NCBI RefSeq assembly: GCF_017352155.2
Contig: NZ_CP071462.1
Span: 248,001 to 312,000, forward strand
Source of the DNA: Haloterrigena alkaliphila
GTDB lineage: Archaea; Halobacteriota; Halobacteria; Halobacteriales; Natrialbaceae
Direction of reading: 5' to 3'
DNA length: 64,000 bases
This document shows, piece after piece, positions 8,886-17,465 of this stretch. Made by a program: the position numbers and the translations under genes. Every line of letters begins with the position of its first letter. The first letter of the stretch is position 1. The notes below the pieces were generated by a model, which was not told where the DNA came from, did no database searches, and was given only the letters and a program-made list of their open reading frames with translations.

Positions 8886-9848
8886 TCAGCGATCGACGCG
8901 CTGAATCCACAGCGTCGGCGCGTCGAGTTCGTCCTGCGTCGGGAGGTTCTCGGGGCCCTCCCAGACGCGGCTCGCGGTCTCGAGGTCGCGGTTCTCGACG
9001 ACCGTCTCGAAGAAGTTCTTGCCGCGCTCGTACTGGCGTTGCTTGAGTCCGAGGCCGAGCAGTCGGCGGAACAGCTTCTGGAGCGGGCCCCGCCCCTGTC
9101 GGCGGGCGTCGAGTTTCCGCCGGAGATCCTCGTACTCGTCGTCGAAGGCGTGGTCCATCAGCAGTTCCGCGTACCCCTCGACGACGGTCATCGCCGCGTC
9201 CAGTTCCTGAAACGACGCGCGATCCAGCGAGCCGTCCGACAGCGCCGAGATGCCGTCCTTCATGCGTTCCTCGAGGTGGTCCGACAGCCACGGGGCGGCG
9301 CCGAACTCGGCCGCGTGGGTCACCTCGTGGAAGGCGATCCAGCGCCGGAACCGGTCGGCGTCGACCTCGAGGGAGTCCGCGGCGTTGCGGATGTTCGGCC
9401 GGACGAAGTACAGGGCGTGGTTCTCGTCGGGGTCGTCCGCGAGCAACAGCGGATCGTACTGGCCGAGGACGTTTCGGCCGAGAAACGCGAGCAGGACGGT
9501 CATCGTCCCCGTGTTGATCGTCCGGGCGACGCCGGGGAAGGCGCCGGCGGGGACCTCCTCCTCGAGGGCGCCCATCACGCGCTCGAAGGTCGCGATGTTG
9601 GCGTCGATCCAGTGGTGACGGTTCTGGATCTCGACGGTGTCGGGAACGTCGAAGTCGACGCCCGAGATCGATCGGACGGCTGCTCTGGCCTCCCGCACGT
9701 CGCTGGCGTAGCCCTCGCGCTCGTCCGGCTCGAGCTCGAGCGAGCCGGGGTCGGTCACCGCCTTCGCCGCGTCGGCGGCCGACTGCCAGTCGATCATGTC
9801 GTCGCCGGACGCCCCGGCAACGGCCCGGGCGCTACGATAGAGATTCAC
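8886..9848 (-). CDS. Putative zinc metalloprotease, DUF2342-like (HExxH)
   Basis: 320 residues. The decisive motif is FHEVTHAAEFGAAPWL, an HExxH zinc site, followed by the downstream glutamate context ERMKDGI and EGYAELLMDHAF seen in the DUF2342 / 'F420 biosynthesis-associated' family. That name comes from phylogenetic co-occurrence; no F420 biosynthesis genes are nearby here. A GTG at 9848 (start of NLYRSARAVAG) was preferred to the upstream TTG at 9875 because the family begins with this segment. Proteolytic activity is inferred from the motif only. Confidence 0.75.
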   Translation of the reverse strand: MNLYRSARAVAGASGDDMIDWQSAADAAKAVTDPGSLELEPDEREGYASDVREARAAVRSISGVDFDVPDTVEIQNRHHWIDANIATFERVMGALEEEVPAGAFPGVARTINTGTMTVLLAFLGRNVLGQYDPLLLADDPDENHALYFVRPNIRNAADSLEVDADRFRRWIAFHEVTHAAEFGAAPWLSDHLEERMKDGISALSDGSLDRASFQELDAAMTVVEGYAELLMDHAFDDEYEDLRRKLDARRQGRGPLQKLFRRLLGLGLKQRQYERGKNFFETVVENRDLETASRVWEGPENLPTQDELDAPTLWIQRVDR

Positions 9849-9905
9849 GACTCCCACTAGGGGAAGCACGCGCAAAAGCGTTCGGCTCGATTCGACCGAC
9901 GCCGG

Positions 9906-10217
9906 TCAGTTGACGATGACGTCGGGCTCTTCCTCGGCTTCGAAGTCGGGCTCCTCGTCGCCGCCGCGGAACTTCTTGGCCGCCACGGCGATGCCGACGA
10001 GCGCGACGAGCGCGATGACGGCGCCGATGGGCTTGCCGCCGCTCGAGTCCTCGTCCGATTCGTCGGTCTCTTCGATCTCCGTTTCGGGTTCGTACTCCGG
10101 CGTCTCCTCGGACTCGCTGCTCGAGCCGAACGGCAGCGCCCTCCCGATCGATCCGGGTCCGAACTGGGTGTCGCCGTCCAGGTGCAACTCGATGAGGGTG
10201 AATTTCGTGTCGCCCAT
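9906..10217 (-). CDS. Haloarchaeal single-pass membrane protein, unknown
   Basis: 103 residues from ATG 10217 (MGDTKFTLIELHLDG). The first half is polar with a long Ser/Glu/Asp-rich stretch. One membrane helix follows (about residues 70-86, IGAVIALVALVGIAVAA), then a short acidic cytoplasmic tail that ends in VIVN. It resembles small haloarchaeal membrane proteins of unknown role. It lies 57 bases downstream of the metalloprotease start on the same strand and may share its transcript. Confidence 0.65.
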   Translation of the reverse strand: MGDTKFTLIELHLDGDTQFGPGSIGRALPFGSSSESEETPEYEPETEIEETDESDEDSSGGKPIGAVIALVALVGIAVAAKKFRGGDEEPDFEAEEEPDVIVN

Positions 10218-10371
10218 GTGTAGTGAGTCCACGACTGGATACTTATACTGTTTGCTGGATGTCGCTGAACGGAGTCGGCGAATCCCGTCTCCGGTAGAAA
10301 CAGACACGGTCCCCCTCTCTGTTCAGTAACGGCCAGAAACCGTACACTCCGCTCCAGACCGAGAGGCCGGT

Positions 10372-10510
10372 GTGCGGTGGCGCGCGATGTCGGTGAACCG
10401 AGCAGGGCGAGGTTCACCGACGAATTCGTGCGAGGGATGAGCGAACGAGCCTGCGAGTGAGCGAATCGGTTGGGGAGGGCGTGGCGACTCCCTGTTGCCA
10501 CGATAGCAGG
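10372..10510 (+). repeat. Interspersed palindromic repeat, copy A
   Basis: This is the only recognisable element in the 506-base gene-free stretch 10218-10723. It starts with GTGCGGTGGCGCGCG and contains a hairpin with 10-bp arms at 10389-10398 and 10412-10421 and a 13-base loop. It continues with TGCGAGGGATGAG, then GCGAATCGGTTGGGGAGGG, and ends CCCTGTTGCCACGAT. The same order of blocks recurs at 23664-23799 and, inverted, at 23851-23960. The hairpin arms differ between copies while pairing is kept. The element does not code for protein. Confidence 0.75.
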
Positions 10511-10611
10511 ACAGTTTCCTTCACCACTCCTATCGAAGCGAGGTTCCATTCGAACGCACATATTGACTGGTCCGGCGATCGGTTTCGATATCTCCAAGTC
10601 CCAACGATCCA

Positions 10612-10625
10612 CCCCCCCCCCCCCC
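10612..10625 (+). repeat. 14-base poly-C tract
   Basis: An uninterrupted run of 14 cytosines lies about 100 bases upstream of lsm, outside any gene. Such homopolymers are prone to slippage and to sequencing error. Whether it affects the lsm-rpl37e promoter is unknown; the TATA-like element of that operon (GATTAAG, about 10692) lies downstream of it. Confidence 0.7.
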
Positions 10626-10723
10626 GCCTCACGCGGTGGAAACGACTGCTTATCCCCGCCCAGACCGATGTCGTCAGACACAGGACCGGTACGATTAAGT
10701 GTCCATCAACTGCGGTCTTTCGT

Positions 10724-10951
10724 ATGAGTGGACGACCGCTGGACGTCCTCGAGGCGTCGCTCGGCGAACGCGTCACGGTGCGACTCAAGAGTGGCGACGA
10801 GTACGTCGGCGACCTCGCCGGGTACGACCAGCACATGAACCTCGTACTCGAGGACGTGACGATTCCCCTCGAGGGCGAACTCGAAGACGAGACGCCGGTC
10901 GAAGACACAACGATTATACGCGGCGATAACGTCGTTTCGATCACTCCATGA
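10724..10951 (+). CDS. lsm: LSm (Sm-like) RNA-binding protein
   Basis: 75 residues, full length for an archaeal Lsm protein. The Sm1 motif ([29 protein letters not shown]) and the Sm2 motif ([10 protein letters not shown]) are both present. Archaeal LSm forms ring-shaped heptamers that bind U-rich RNA. In haloarchaea lsm overlaps rpl37e, and that layout is reproduced exactly: the ATGA overlap joins the two genes. A TATA-like GATTAAG about 30 bases before the ATG suggests a leaderless message. Confidence 0.95.
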   Translation: MSGRPLDVLEASLGERVTVRLKSGDEYVGDLAGYDQHMNLVLEDVTIPLEGELEDETPVEDTTIIRGDNVVSITP

Positions 10952-11124
10952 CTGGTGCAGGAACCCCGAGCCAAGGAAAGAAGAACAAGACGACCCACGT
11001 GAAGTGTCGTCGCTGCGGCGAGAAGTCCTATCACAGCAGGAAGAAAGTCTGCTCCTCGTGTGGCTTCGGCAAATCCGCCAAACGCCGCGACTACGAGTGG
11101 CAGTCGAAGTCCGGCGACAACTGA
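10948..11124 (+). CDS. rpl37e: 50S ribosomal protein L37e
   Basis: 58 residues beginning [20 protein letters not shown]. It has the zinc-ribbon pattern [10 protein letters not shown] ... CSSCGFG and the basic tail [13 protein letters not shown] typical of L37e (eL37). The ATG overlaps the lsm stop codon by four bases. Its small size keeps it out of routine length cut-offs, but the family match is complete from end to end. Confidence 0.96.
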   Translation: MTGAGTPSQGKKNKTTHVKCRRCGEKSYHSRKKVCSSCGFGKSAKRRDYEWQSKSGDN

Positions 11125-11339
11125 TCGGATCGGGTCTTACTTTTCGACTTTAGCGACGAACGGCGCTCGAGCGACGCGTCTCGGCCGCGTTTTCGTGCCT
11201 CTTCGGCGACACCCTCGAACCCGTCGATCGCCCCGTCGAGAGGATCGCTGGCCGCTGTTCGGTTCCCACTGATGCAGCGTCGTCTCGATAGCCAGCGGCC
11301 GATGGACAGCCATTAGTTCCGGCCCGCGAACAGTCGCGT

Positions 11340-12533
11340 ATGGAGACGACGGACGCATTCGCCGGTCTCGAGTGTCGCGACTGCGAGGCCACCTACGACG
11401 CGGCGGACGAATCCCACCGCTGTCCCGACTGCGGGGGGATCCTCGACCCGAGCTACGAGTACGACGCGATCGATCTGGATCGCGAGACCCTCGAGTCGCG
11501 GCCGTTCGGCTCGATGTGGCGCTACGAGGAACTGCTGCCGTTCACGCGCGAGTCGGCCGTGACGATGGACGAGGGGGCGACGCCGCTGGTCGACTGTCCG
11601 ACGCTGGCCGAGGAGTTCGGCGTCGAACGCGTGCTGATCAAGGACGAGGGCCGGAATCCGACGGGGACGTTCAAGGATCGCGGCCAGACCGTCGCCGTGA
11701 CGGCGGCGACGCAACACGGCGCGACCGACGTCGCGCTGGCCTCGGCGGGCAACGCCGGGCAGGCCGCGGCCGCCTACGCCGGCCGAGCGGGGCTGGACGC
11801 CCACGTCTACCTCCCCTCGCGCTCGGGCTTTACGAACAAGGCGATGGTCAACGTCCACGGCGGCGACATGAACGTCGTCGGCGGGCGCATCGACGACGCC
11901 GGCGCGGCCTACGAGGAGGCCCTCGACGAGCACGACGACTGGTACCCCCTCCAGACGTTCGTCACGCCTTACCGTCACGAGGGGAAGAAGACGATGCTCT
12001 ACGAAACCGTCGAACAACTCGACTGGGCGGTCCCCGACGCGATCTGTTACCCCACGGGCGGCGGCGTCGGCCTGATCGGGATGTACAAGGCCGCGACCGA
12101 ACTCCGCGAGTTGGGGCTGATCGACGACCTCCCCGGGCTGTACGCGGCCCAGGCGTCGGGCTGTGCCCCGATCGTCGAGGCCTACGAAGCGGGCCGCGAT
12201 GAACACGACCCCGTCGAACACCCCGACACCATCTGCGGCGGCCTCGAGATCCCGGATCCCGGCGCGAGCCCGTGGATCCTCGAGGCGATCCGCGAGACCG
12301 ACGGCGGTGCGGTCGCCACGGACGACCCGGATATCCTCGAGGCCGCGGTGCAGGTCGCCAAGCGCGAGGGCCTCGAGATGGTCCCGAGCGCCGCGGCGGC
12401 GGCCAGCGGCGCGTGGGAACTCGCCGAACGCGGCGCGTTCGACGGCGACGAGACGGTCGTGATCCTCAACACGGGATCGGGGAACAAGGAGGCCGACGTG
12501 CTTCGCAGTCACCTGATGAGTCAGGGCGTGTAG
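11340..12533 (+). CDS. thrC: Threonine synthase
   Basis: 397 residues. PLP-dependent enzyme converting O-phosphohomoserine to threonine. A zinc-ribbon-like N-terminus (Cys12, Cys15, Cys28, Cys31) precedes the fold-type II core. The PLP lysine is Lys112 in NPTGTFKDRG, and SAGNAGQAAAAYAG and YPTGGGVGLIGM form the cofactor phosphate-binding loops. The C-terminal NTGSGNKEADVL is diagnostic for thrC in archaea. It is monocistronic by spacing. A lactate- or cysteate-type paralogue is less likely given the full match. Confidence 0.92.
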   Translation: METTDAFAGLECRDCEATYDAADESHRCPDCGGILDPSYEYDAIDLDRETLESRPFGSMWRYEELLPFTRESAVTMDEGATPLVDCPTLAEEFGVERVLIKDEGRNPTGTFKDRGQTVAVTAATQHGATDVALASAGNAGQAAAAYAGRAGLDAHVYLPSRSGFTNKAMVNVHGGDMNVVGGRIDDAGAAYEEALDEHDDWYPLQTFVTPYRHEGKKTMLYETVEQLDWAVPDAICYPTGGGVGLIGMYKAATELRELGLIDDLPGLYAAQASGCAPIVEAYEAGRDEHDPVEHPDTICGGLEIPDPGASPWILEAIRETDGGAVATDDPDILEAAVQVAKREGLEMVPSAAAAASGAWELAERGAFDGDETVVILNTGSGNKEADVLRSHLMSQGV

Positions 12534-12623
12534 TCGTCGGTGGCACGGCGTTCGGACGGCAGAGCGATTGCGTAGCCATCGAAGAGTCCGTCGGTAAGCG
12601 CCCATCGGCCGATCGAGGACCCG

Positions 12624-13340
12624 TCAGTCGTCGTCGGCCTGATCGGTGTTGGCTCCCTCGAGCGAGCGCGTCTGCGCCTCGTCGACGACGTCGATCGAGA
12701 CGCCGGCGTCCATCCCGCGATTGCGGTTCGCGTCGCCGAATCCGGCGCTCAACACGCGAGTCAGGGCGTCCTCGACGTCTTCGTCCAGTTCGATGATGTT
12801 TTCCGATTCGACTTCGACGACGAACCCGGTGGTGATGTTGGGCGAGGTCGGCAGGAAGAGCACTTCGCGGCCGTCGTCGGTCGTCTTGCCGGTCTTGAAC
12901 GCCGTCATCCGCAACCCGCTCCAGGTCTCGATCTTGCAGGGTTTCTGCAGCGAGTCCTGCTCGCCGAAGGCCGTCTCGGCGGCCATCTTCGAGGCGTTGT
13001 AGACGACCCGCATCACGGGGACGCGGTTCGCGACGTTGTCGACGACCCGTTCGACGAGGCTGCCGACGGTGGTTCGCATGAGATAGCCCACGGAAAAGGT
13101 GAGGATGATGAAGACGGTCAGCGCGACGACGACGCGGAGGAACTGCGCGAGCTGCTTGCGCGTCTGCACGGCCTGGTCGCCGGTCCCCGGGACGAGCGGC
13201 ACGAGGGCGTCGGGCTGCAGAATGAGCTCGGGCGTCAGGCCGGCGAGGAGCCCGTAGAGCCAGTAGATGACGTAAAGGGTGACCAGAATCGGGCCGAGGA
13301 CGATCAGCCCACTCGCGAAATCCCGCTTCCACGAAGCCAT
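12624..13340 (-). CDS. DUF502 family membrane protein
   Basis: 238 residues from ATG 13340. Two N-terminal membrane helices (about 9-32 and 71-95) are followed by the conserved DUF502 block (VPVMRVVYNASKMAAETAF, then FLPTSPNITTGFVVEV) and an acidic tail. DUF502 proteins are widespread in bacteria, archaea and plants, and no biochemical role can be read from sequence. The open frame extends three codons upstream to a TTG, but ATG fits better. An IS1341-type element sits just upstream. Confidence 0.8.
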   Translation of the reverse strand: MASWKRDFASGLIVLGPILVTLYVIYWLYGLLAGLTPELILQPDALVPLVPGTGDQAVQTRKQLAQFLRVVVALTVFIILTFSVGYLMRTTVGSLVERVVDNVANRVPVMRVVYNASKMAAETAFGEQDSLQKPCKIETWSGLRMTAFKTGKTTDDGREVLFLPTSPNITTGFVVEVESENIIELDEDVEDALTRVLSAGFGDANRNRGMDAGVSIDVVDEAQTRSLEGANTDQADDD

Positions 13341-13390
13341 GTACTGCAACTCTCACTAGGGGCTAATGAGCCCTTCCCTTTAGCTGAGTT

Positions 13391-13454
13391 GAGGCGCTAA
13401 TCCCCCTTCCTCAGCGAGCGCCTTCGGCGCCAGCAGGGAGGGATACAGCGCCTC
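13391..13454 (+). repeat. Left-end imperfect palindrome of the TnpB element
   Basis: Outer arms GAGGCGCT (13391-13398) and AGCGCCTC (13447-13454) pair perfectly. Inside them ATCCC pairs with GGGAT, and the tip is GCGCC-TTC-GGCGC. IS200/IS605-type transposases recognise subterminal hairpins as single-stranded DNA, so this is the likely left recognition structure, here retained without its own tnpA. Confidence 0.6.
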
Positions 13455-13540
13455 TCGTGTTTCTTGGACTGTTCTATAGCAGGCCCAAAGGCCCACGGTA
13501 TCGATAGTTTTTACGTATAGCGTGCATTGTGTGCATTACT

Positions 13541-13663
13541 GTGAAACGGAAGACTATCACCATTCGGGAGGACCAAGATGAGTGGATTGAGGAGCAACAC
13601 CTCAACCTCTCGTCGTTCGTCCGTGACCAGCTCGACGAACTTATCGAGGAACGCGAGAACTGA
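13541..13663 (+). CDS. Tiny ribbon-helix-helix protein coupled to tnpB
   Basis: 40 residues from a GTG at 13541 (an in-frame GTG at 13529 is possible). It reads KRKTITIREDQDEWIEEQHL, then LSSFVRDQLDELIEE: one beta strand and two helices, the minimal ribbon-helix-helix DNA-binding fold of CopG/Arc-type dimers. Its TGA shares one base with the tnpB ATG at 13663, so translation is coupled. I infer a repressor or auxiliary factor of the element; there is no experimental basis. It is too short for most automatic gene calls. Confidence 0.65.
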   Translation: MKRKTITIREDQDEWIEEQHLNLSSFVRDQLDELIEEREN

Positions 13664-14907
13664 TGTACTACGCCTACAAGTATCGTCTCGAGCCGTCCGT
13701 CGCTCAACGCGAGGAGTTGGACCGCCACCGCGATATCTGTAGGCAACTGTACAATCACACTCGCTACCGCCTCAACGAGTATCGAGAGAACCACGGCGAA
13801 CTCCCGTCCATGACCACACTCCGGTCGGAGCTTCCCGACCTCAAGAAGTGGTGGAACGACCTCTCGGACGTGTACTCGAAGGTTCTCCAAACAGTCGTCG
13901 AACGGCTGTTCAATAACCTCAGTAGCCTTTCTGCACTCAAGCAGAACGGCTACGGCGTCGGCCAACTCAAGTGGAAACCACCGCGCGAGTTCCGCAGTTT
14001 CACGTACAACCAGTCTGGCTTCAAGCTCGACAAGAAGGGCGGTCAGACTGTGCTGTCACTTTCGAAACTCGCGGACATTCCGATCCGACTCCACCGAGAT
14101 ATCCCCGACGACGCCACACTCAAGCAGGTCACGCTCAAGAAGGAACCGACGGGCAAGTGGTTCGCCACCTTCGGCGTCGAAGTTAACCGAGAGCCACCGG
14201 AGAAGGCTGACCGACCGAAGAATGCCGTTGGAATCGACGTGGGTATTCTCAAGTACGCACACGACACTGACGGCCACGCTGTTGAATCGGTCGACCTCTC
14301 GGACGAACGGGACCGGCTCGAACGTGAGCGACGGAAACTCTCGCGCAAAGAGCACGGCTCGAACAACTACGAGCAACAACGCGACAGCGTTGCTGAACGC
14401 CACGCCGACCTGAAGCGGAAGCGCCGGGACTTCTTGCACAAACTCTCGGCGTACTACGCTCGGGAGTATGACCTCGTTGCGGTCGAAGACCTTGATGCGA
14501 AAGGCTTGGTCGAACTTGACGGCAACTCACGGAACCGTGCCGGAGCAGCGTGGGGAACATTCCTCCGAATGCTCGAGTACAAGTGTGAACGCGAAGGAAC
14601 GCACTTCGTCGCTGTAGATCCAGCAGGGACGACCAAAGAGTGTGCAGCCTGTGGCGTCTCGACCGACAAACCGATGTGGGTCCGCGAACACTCGTGTCCG
14701 TCGTGTGGATTCACGGCCGACAGGGACTGGAACGCAGCATGGAACATTCTTTCTCGCGGTATCAAGCAGTTAGGAGCGGGGCGCTCCGAATCAACGCCTG
14801 TGGAGACTGCGCTCCCTACGGGAGCCTCTTCGGTTCCTGCAAAGCGCGTCTTGGAATCAGGAAGCCTCACCCTCAAGGACCGAACGGCTGACGCCGTGAG
14901 CGAGTAG
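13663..14907 (+). CDS. tnpB: RNA-guided endonuclease TnpB (IS1341-type)
   Basis: 414 residues, intact. The RuvC-like catalytic triad is visible: Asp192 in GIDVGIL, Glu275 in VAVEDLDAKG, and the terminal acidic site in ADRDWNAAWNIL (Asp353/Asp355). The zinc ribbon lies between (CAACG ... CPSCG). TnpB proteins cut DNA guided by an omega RNA transcribed from the 3' end of their own gene and maintain the element at its donor site. Nothing suggests a nuclease-dead repressor, since all acidic residues remain. The protein differs greatly from the second TnpB at 61158. Confidence 0.93.
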   Translation: MYYAYKYRLEPSVAQREELDRHRDICRQLYNHTRYRLNEYRENHGELPSMTTLRSELPDLKKWWNDLSDVYSKVLQTVVERLFNNLSSLSALKQNGYGVGQLKWKPPREFRSFTYNQSGFKLDKKGGQTVLSLSKLADIPIRLHRDIPDDATLKQVTLKKEPTGKWFATFGVEVNREPPEKADRPKNAVGIDVGILKYAHDTDGHAVESVDLSDERDRLERERRKLSRKEHGSNNYEQQRDSVAERHADLKRKRRDFLHKLSAYYAREYDLVAVEDLDAKGLVELDGNSRNRAGAAWGTFLRMLEYKCEREGTHFVAVDPAGTTKECAACGVSTDKPMWVREHSCPSCGFTADRDWNAAWNILSRGIKQLGAGRSESTPVETALPTGASSVPAKRVLESGSLTLKDRTADAVSE

Positions 14908-14918
14908 GGTGGGGTAGT
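14861..14918 (+). ncRNA. Predicted 3' scaffold of the TnpB omega RNA (locus 1)
   Basis: The last part of tnpB plus the right end contains AAGCCTC-A-CCCTCAA, a 5-bp stem with a 4-base loop (ACGGC-TGAC-GCCGT, 14884-14897), GTGAGCGA and GTAGGGTGGGGTAGT. The second TnpB locus has the same order with a compensated stem. ACCCT can pair with AGGGT as a pseudoknot. The guide would begin at about 14919 and be antisense to the end of the proline dehydrogenase gene. The 5' limit is unknown. Confidence 0.5.
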
Positions 14919-15755
14919 TCACCGATCGAGAATGGCCTGCAGGGCGAATTTGACGTTTTCGGTCCGTTCGGTCATGCGCCGGTAGAAGTACGATTTCCAG
15001 CGGTCGCCGAAGGGCACGTACTGGAAGACCGGATACTCCCGAGCGAGGTCGTACTGGGCGTCCTCGCGAACGCCCATGAGCATCTGGACCTCGAACTCGG
15101 TCCCGTGTTCCTCGTGACAGTCGATCGCGTGCTCGATCATCGCGGGGTCGTGGCTTCCGACGGCGATCCCGCCGTCGTAGTGCTCGAAGGCGTACTCGAG
15201 CAGCGCCTCGTACTCCCGGTTGACTCGCTCGGAGTCGGTGTAGGCGATCTCGGCCGGTTCGTCGTAGGCTCCCTTGACGAACCGAACCTTCCCGGGGACG
15301 TCCGCGAGCCGTTCGACGTCCGCGCGAGTGCGCCTGAGGTTCGCCTGTACGCAGACGCCCACACCCCCATCGTGTTCCCGGGCGAGATCCACGAACGCGT
15401 CGAGGGTCGCGTCCGTCGTCGTGTGATCTTCCATGTCGATCCAGACGAAAACCCCGCGGTCGGCGGCAGCGTCGACGACGCCCGCGAGCTCCTCGCGAAA
15501 GACGTCTTCGCCCAGATCGAGCCCGAGTTGCGAGGGTTTGACCGAGAGACAGGCCTCGAGATCCGAGTTGCCGATGTCCGCGGCCAGCACCCGGTAGGTC
15601 GCGGCATCAGACCGCACGGGCGAGCGGTCGTCGTAGTGCTCGCCGAGCAGGTTGACGATTCCGGCGACGGTTCGCCCGTTGAGTCGGCGGACGTGCTCGA
15701 GGGCCTCCGCCGGGGACTCCCCAGCGACGAATCGGTTCGCGATCGGCGGAATCAT
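14919..15755 (-). CDS. Proline dehydrogenase (PutA-type barrel)
   Basis: 278 residues, a monofunctional flavin-dependent proline dehydrogenase that oxidises proline to pyrroline-5-carboxylate. The signature helix YFYRRMTERTEN near the C-terminus carries the substrate-binding arginines, and VFVWIDMEDHTTTD and VRFVKGAYDEPAE are conserved barrel strands. Its stop codon abuts the right end of the TnpB element, so the coding sequence is not interrupted. No P5C dehydrogenase is adjacent. Confidence 0.88.
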   Translation of the reverse strand: MIPPIANRFVAGESPAEALEHVRRLNGRTVAGIVNLLGEHYDDRSPVRSDAATYRVLAADIGNSDLEACLSVKPSQLGLDLGEDVFREELAGVVDAAADRGVFVWIDMEDHTTTDATLDAFVDLAREHDGGVGVCVQANLRRTRADVERLADVPGKVRFVKGAYDEPAEIAYTDSERVNREYEALLEYAFEHYDGGIAVGSHDPAMIEHAIDCHEEHGTEFEVQMLMGVREDAQYDLAREYPVFQYVPFGDRWKSYFYRRMTERTENVKFALQAILDR

Positions 15756-15975
15756 ATCCGCGTGGTTTGCCGGCCAGTCCTAAGGGAGTTCGTTTGTCTC
15801 TCGAGCCCAGTTGGTCATCGTTCGTACCGGTTCGGTAGAGTACTCGTCGTTCGCATCGGCCCGGTACAGCACTCGTTCGTAGCAGTCCGGTACCCGTCTC
15901 GCGGGCCCGCTCCGCCTCGTATCCGTCTCCAAAAACCGATATCGTGGATCCGACGACGGGGTTCGGACGCGATGA

Positions 15976-16014
15976 TGTATTCAGCATCTGTATTCAATAT
16001 CTGTATACACTCTT
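15976..16014 (+). promoter_or_regulatory. Triple 13-bp direct repeat upstream of the class III aminotransferase
   Basis: Within the 309-base spacer 15756-16064, three head-to-tail units read TGTATTCAGCATC, TGTATTCAATATC and TGTATACACTCTT. They end about 18 bases before a TATA-like GTTATTA (16033-16039), which itself is about 29 bases before the ATG at 16065, as expected for a leaderless archaeal transcript. The position upstream of TATA suits an activator, or a multimeric regulator. TGTATAC recurs in other promoters of this region. Nothing else is recognised in the spacer. Confidence 0.5.
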
Positions 16015-16064
16015 CATAGATACTGTGGACAAGTTATTAGTAGCTGTTTCACCTGTGGTGACGT

Positions 16065-17447
16065 ATGACGCGCGGACCGCCGATCGACGACCTCCACTTC
16101 GAGGACGCACCGAACGTCGACTCCGTCCCGGGCCCGAAGACCCGAGCGCTGCTCGAGAAACAGCGCGAGATCGACAGCAGCGCGGTCGCCTACCCGGACG
16201 ACATCCCCATCGCCTTCGAGGAGGGGGCGGGCGCGACGGTCCGCGACGCCGACGGCAACACCTACATCGACCTCTTCGCGGGGATCGGTGTGTTGAACGT
16301 CGGCCACGCGAACCCCTACGTGCTCGAGGCCGTCCACGAGCAGGCCGACAAGTTCGTCCACACGGTCGACTTCCCAACCGAAGCGCGCCTCGAATTGATC
16401 GAGAAACTCGACGACATCCTGCCCGACGGGCTGCAGGGCCAGAACAAGGTCGTCTTCGGCGGGCCGACCGGCAGCGACGCCATCGAGGCCTCGATCAAGT
16501 TGGCGAAGTACAACACCGGCGGCGACGGGCTCATCGCGTTCCGCGGGGGCTACCACGGCGCGACGACGGGCGCGATGAGCGTCACGTCGAACAAGAAGTT
16601 CAAGGGCCACTACACGCCCCTCCTCTCGGACGTCGTCCACGCCCCCTATCCGTACCCGTTCCGGCAGGACAAAACGCCCGAGGAGGCGGTCGACCACGCG
16701 CTCGAGGAGGTCGAGGCCATCGTCGAGGACCCCTACGGCGGCCTCGCCAATCCTGCAGGTATCATCGTCGAACCGATCCAGGGTGAGGGCGGCATCGTCA
16801 CGCCGCCGGAGGGCTTCCTGCAGGGCCTGCGCGACATCGCCGACGACAATGACGTCGTTCTCGTCTTCGACGAGATCCAGAGCGGCCTGGGCCGGTCCGG
16901 CCAGTGGTGGGCCTGCGACTGGGCGGGCGTCACCCCCGACGTGATGACCTCCGCGAAGGCGCTGGGCGGCGTCGGCTTCCCGCTCTCGGCGACGATCTAC
17001 CACGAGGAGCTGGACACGTGGGGGCCGGGCGACCACGCCGGGACCTACCGCGGCCACGTCGTCGGCATGCGCGCCGGCACCCGCGCCATCGAGTACATTC
17101 AGGAGCACGACCTGCTGGCCCACTCCCGCGAACTCGGCGAGTACATTCAGGACCGACTCCGCGAGGCCGCCGACGAGACCGACCGACTCGCCGAGGTCCG
17201 CGGCAAGGGGCTGTTCATCGGCGCCGAGTTCGTCGACGCCGACGGCGCGCCGGACGGCGACCTCGTCGACGCGATCCAGACGTACTGTTTCGAGCGCGGC
17301 GTGTTGATCTGGACCGCGGGCCGCCACGGCAACGTCCTGCGGTTCCTCCCGCCGCTCGTGCTCACCCATGACCTGGCCGAGACGGCGCTGGACGTCGTCG
17401 TCGAGGCGATCGAACACGCGACCGAGGAAGCGAAAGGGGCGGCCTGA
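16065..17447 (+). CDS. Class III aminotransferase, diaminobutyrate/ornithine type (DoeD-like)
   Basis: 460 residues, PLP fold type I. The cofactor region [40 protein letters not shown], the [10 protein letters not shown] strand, [13 protein letters not shown] and the lysine in MTSAKALGG are all present. The GPTGSDA and GGYHG segments resemble L-2,4-diaminobutyrate:2-oxoglutarate aminotransferases, which is why I prefer that activity over GABA aminotransferase. A RidA protein follows after 18 bases and an M20 deacylase comes next. In ectoine breakdown DoeD would turn diaminobutyrate into aspartate semialdehyde. Exact substrate is not proven. Confidence 0.8.
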   Translation: MTRGPPIDDLHFEDAPNVDSVPGPKTRALLEKQREIDSSAVAYPDDIPIAFEEGAGATVRDADGNTYIDLFAGIGVLNVGHANPYVLEAVHEQADKFVHTVDFPTEARLELIEKLDDILPDGLQGQNKVVFGGPTGSDAIEASIKLAKYNTGGDGLIAFRGGYHGATTGAMSVTSNKKFKGHYTPLLSDVVHAPYPYPFRQDKTPEEAVDHALEEVEAIVEDPYGGLANPAGIIVEPIQGEGGIVTPPEGFLQGLRDIADDNDVVLVFDEIQSGLGRSGQWWACDWAGVTPDVMTSAKALGGVGFPLSATIYHEELDTWGPGDHAGTYRGHVVGMRAGTRAIEYIQEHDLLAHSRELGEYIQDRLREAADETDRLAEVRGKGLFIGAEFVDADGAPDGDLVDAIQTYCFERGVLIWTAGRHGNVLRFLPPLVLTHDLAETALDVVVEAIEHATEEAKGAA

Positions 17448-17465
17448 GCCGAGGACAGAGAGCGC

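Larger units (their letters stand above)
13391..14918 (+). mobile_element. Solo-TnpB transposable element (IS1341-type, IS200/IS605 superfamily)
   Basis: Unit made of a left-end hairpin, a tiny RHH gene, tnpB and the right end GTAGGGTGGGGTAGT at 14904-14918. No tnpA is present, so mobility would need a transposase in trans. The right end is shared with the second TnpB element at 61081. The element ends flush with the proline dehydrogenase stop codon (14919-14921, opposite strand). The left limit is approximate: I set it at the outer arm of the 13391-13454 palindrome. Confidence 0.8.

Noticed and set aside
10372-10510. CRISPR-like array
   Set aside because: Only single repeat copies at distant places and no regularly spaced short repeats; no cas genes in the window. 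The Cas4-like fold at 3257 is part of a Dna2-type helicase.
13663-14907. TnpB-like nuclease-dead repressor (TldR) interpretation
   Set aside because: All RuvC acidic residues and the zinc ribbon are intact, so there is no sign of loss of nuclease activity.
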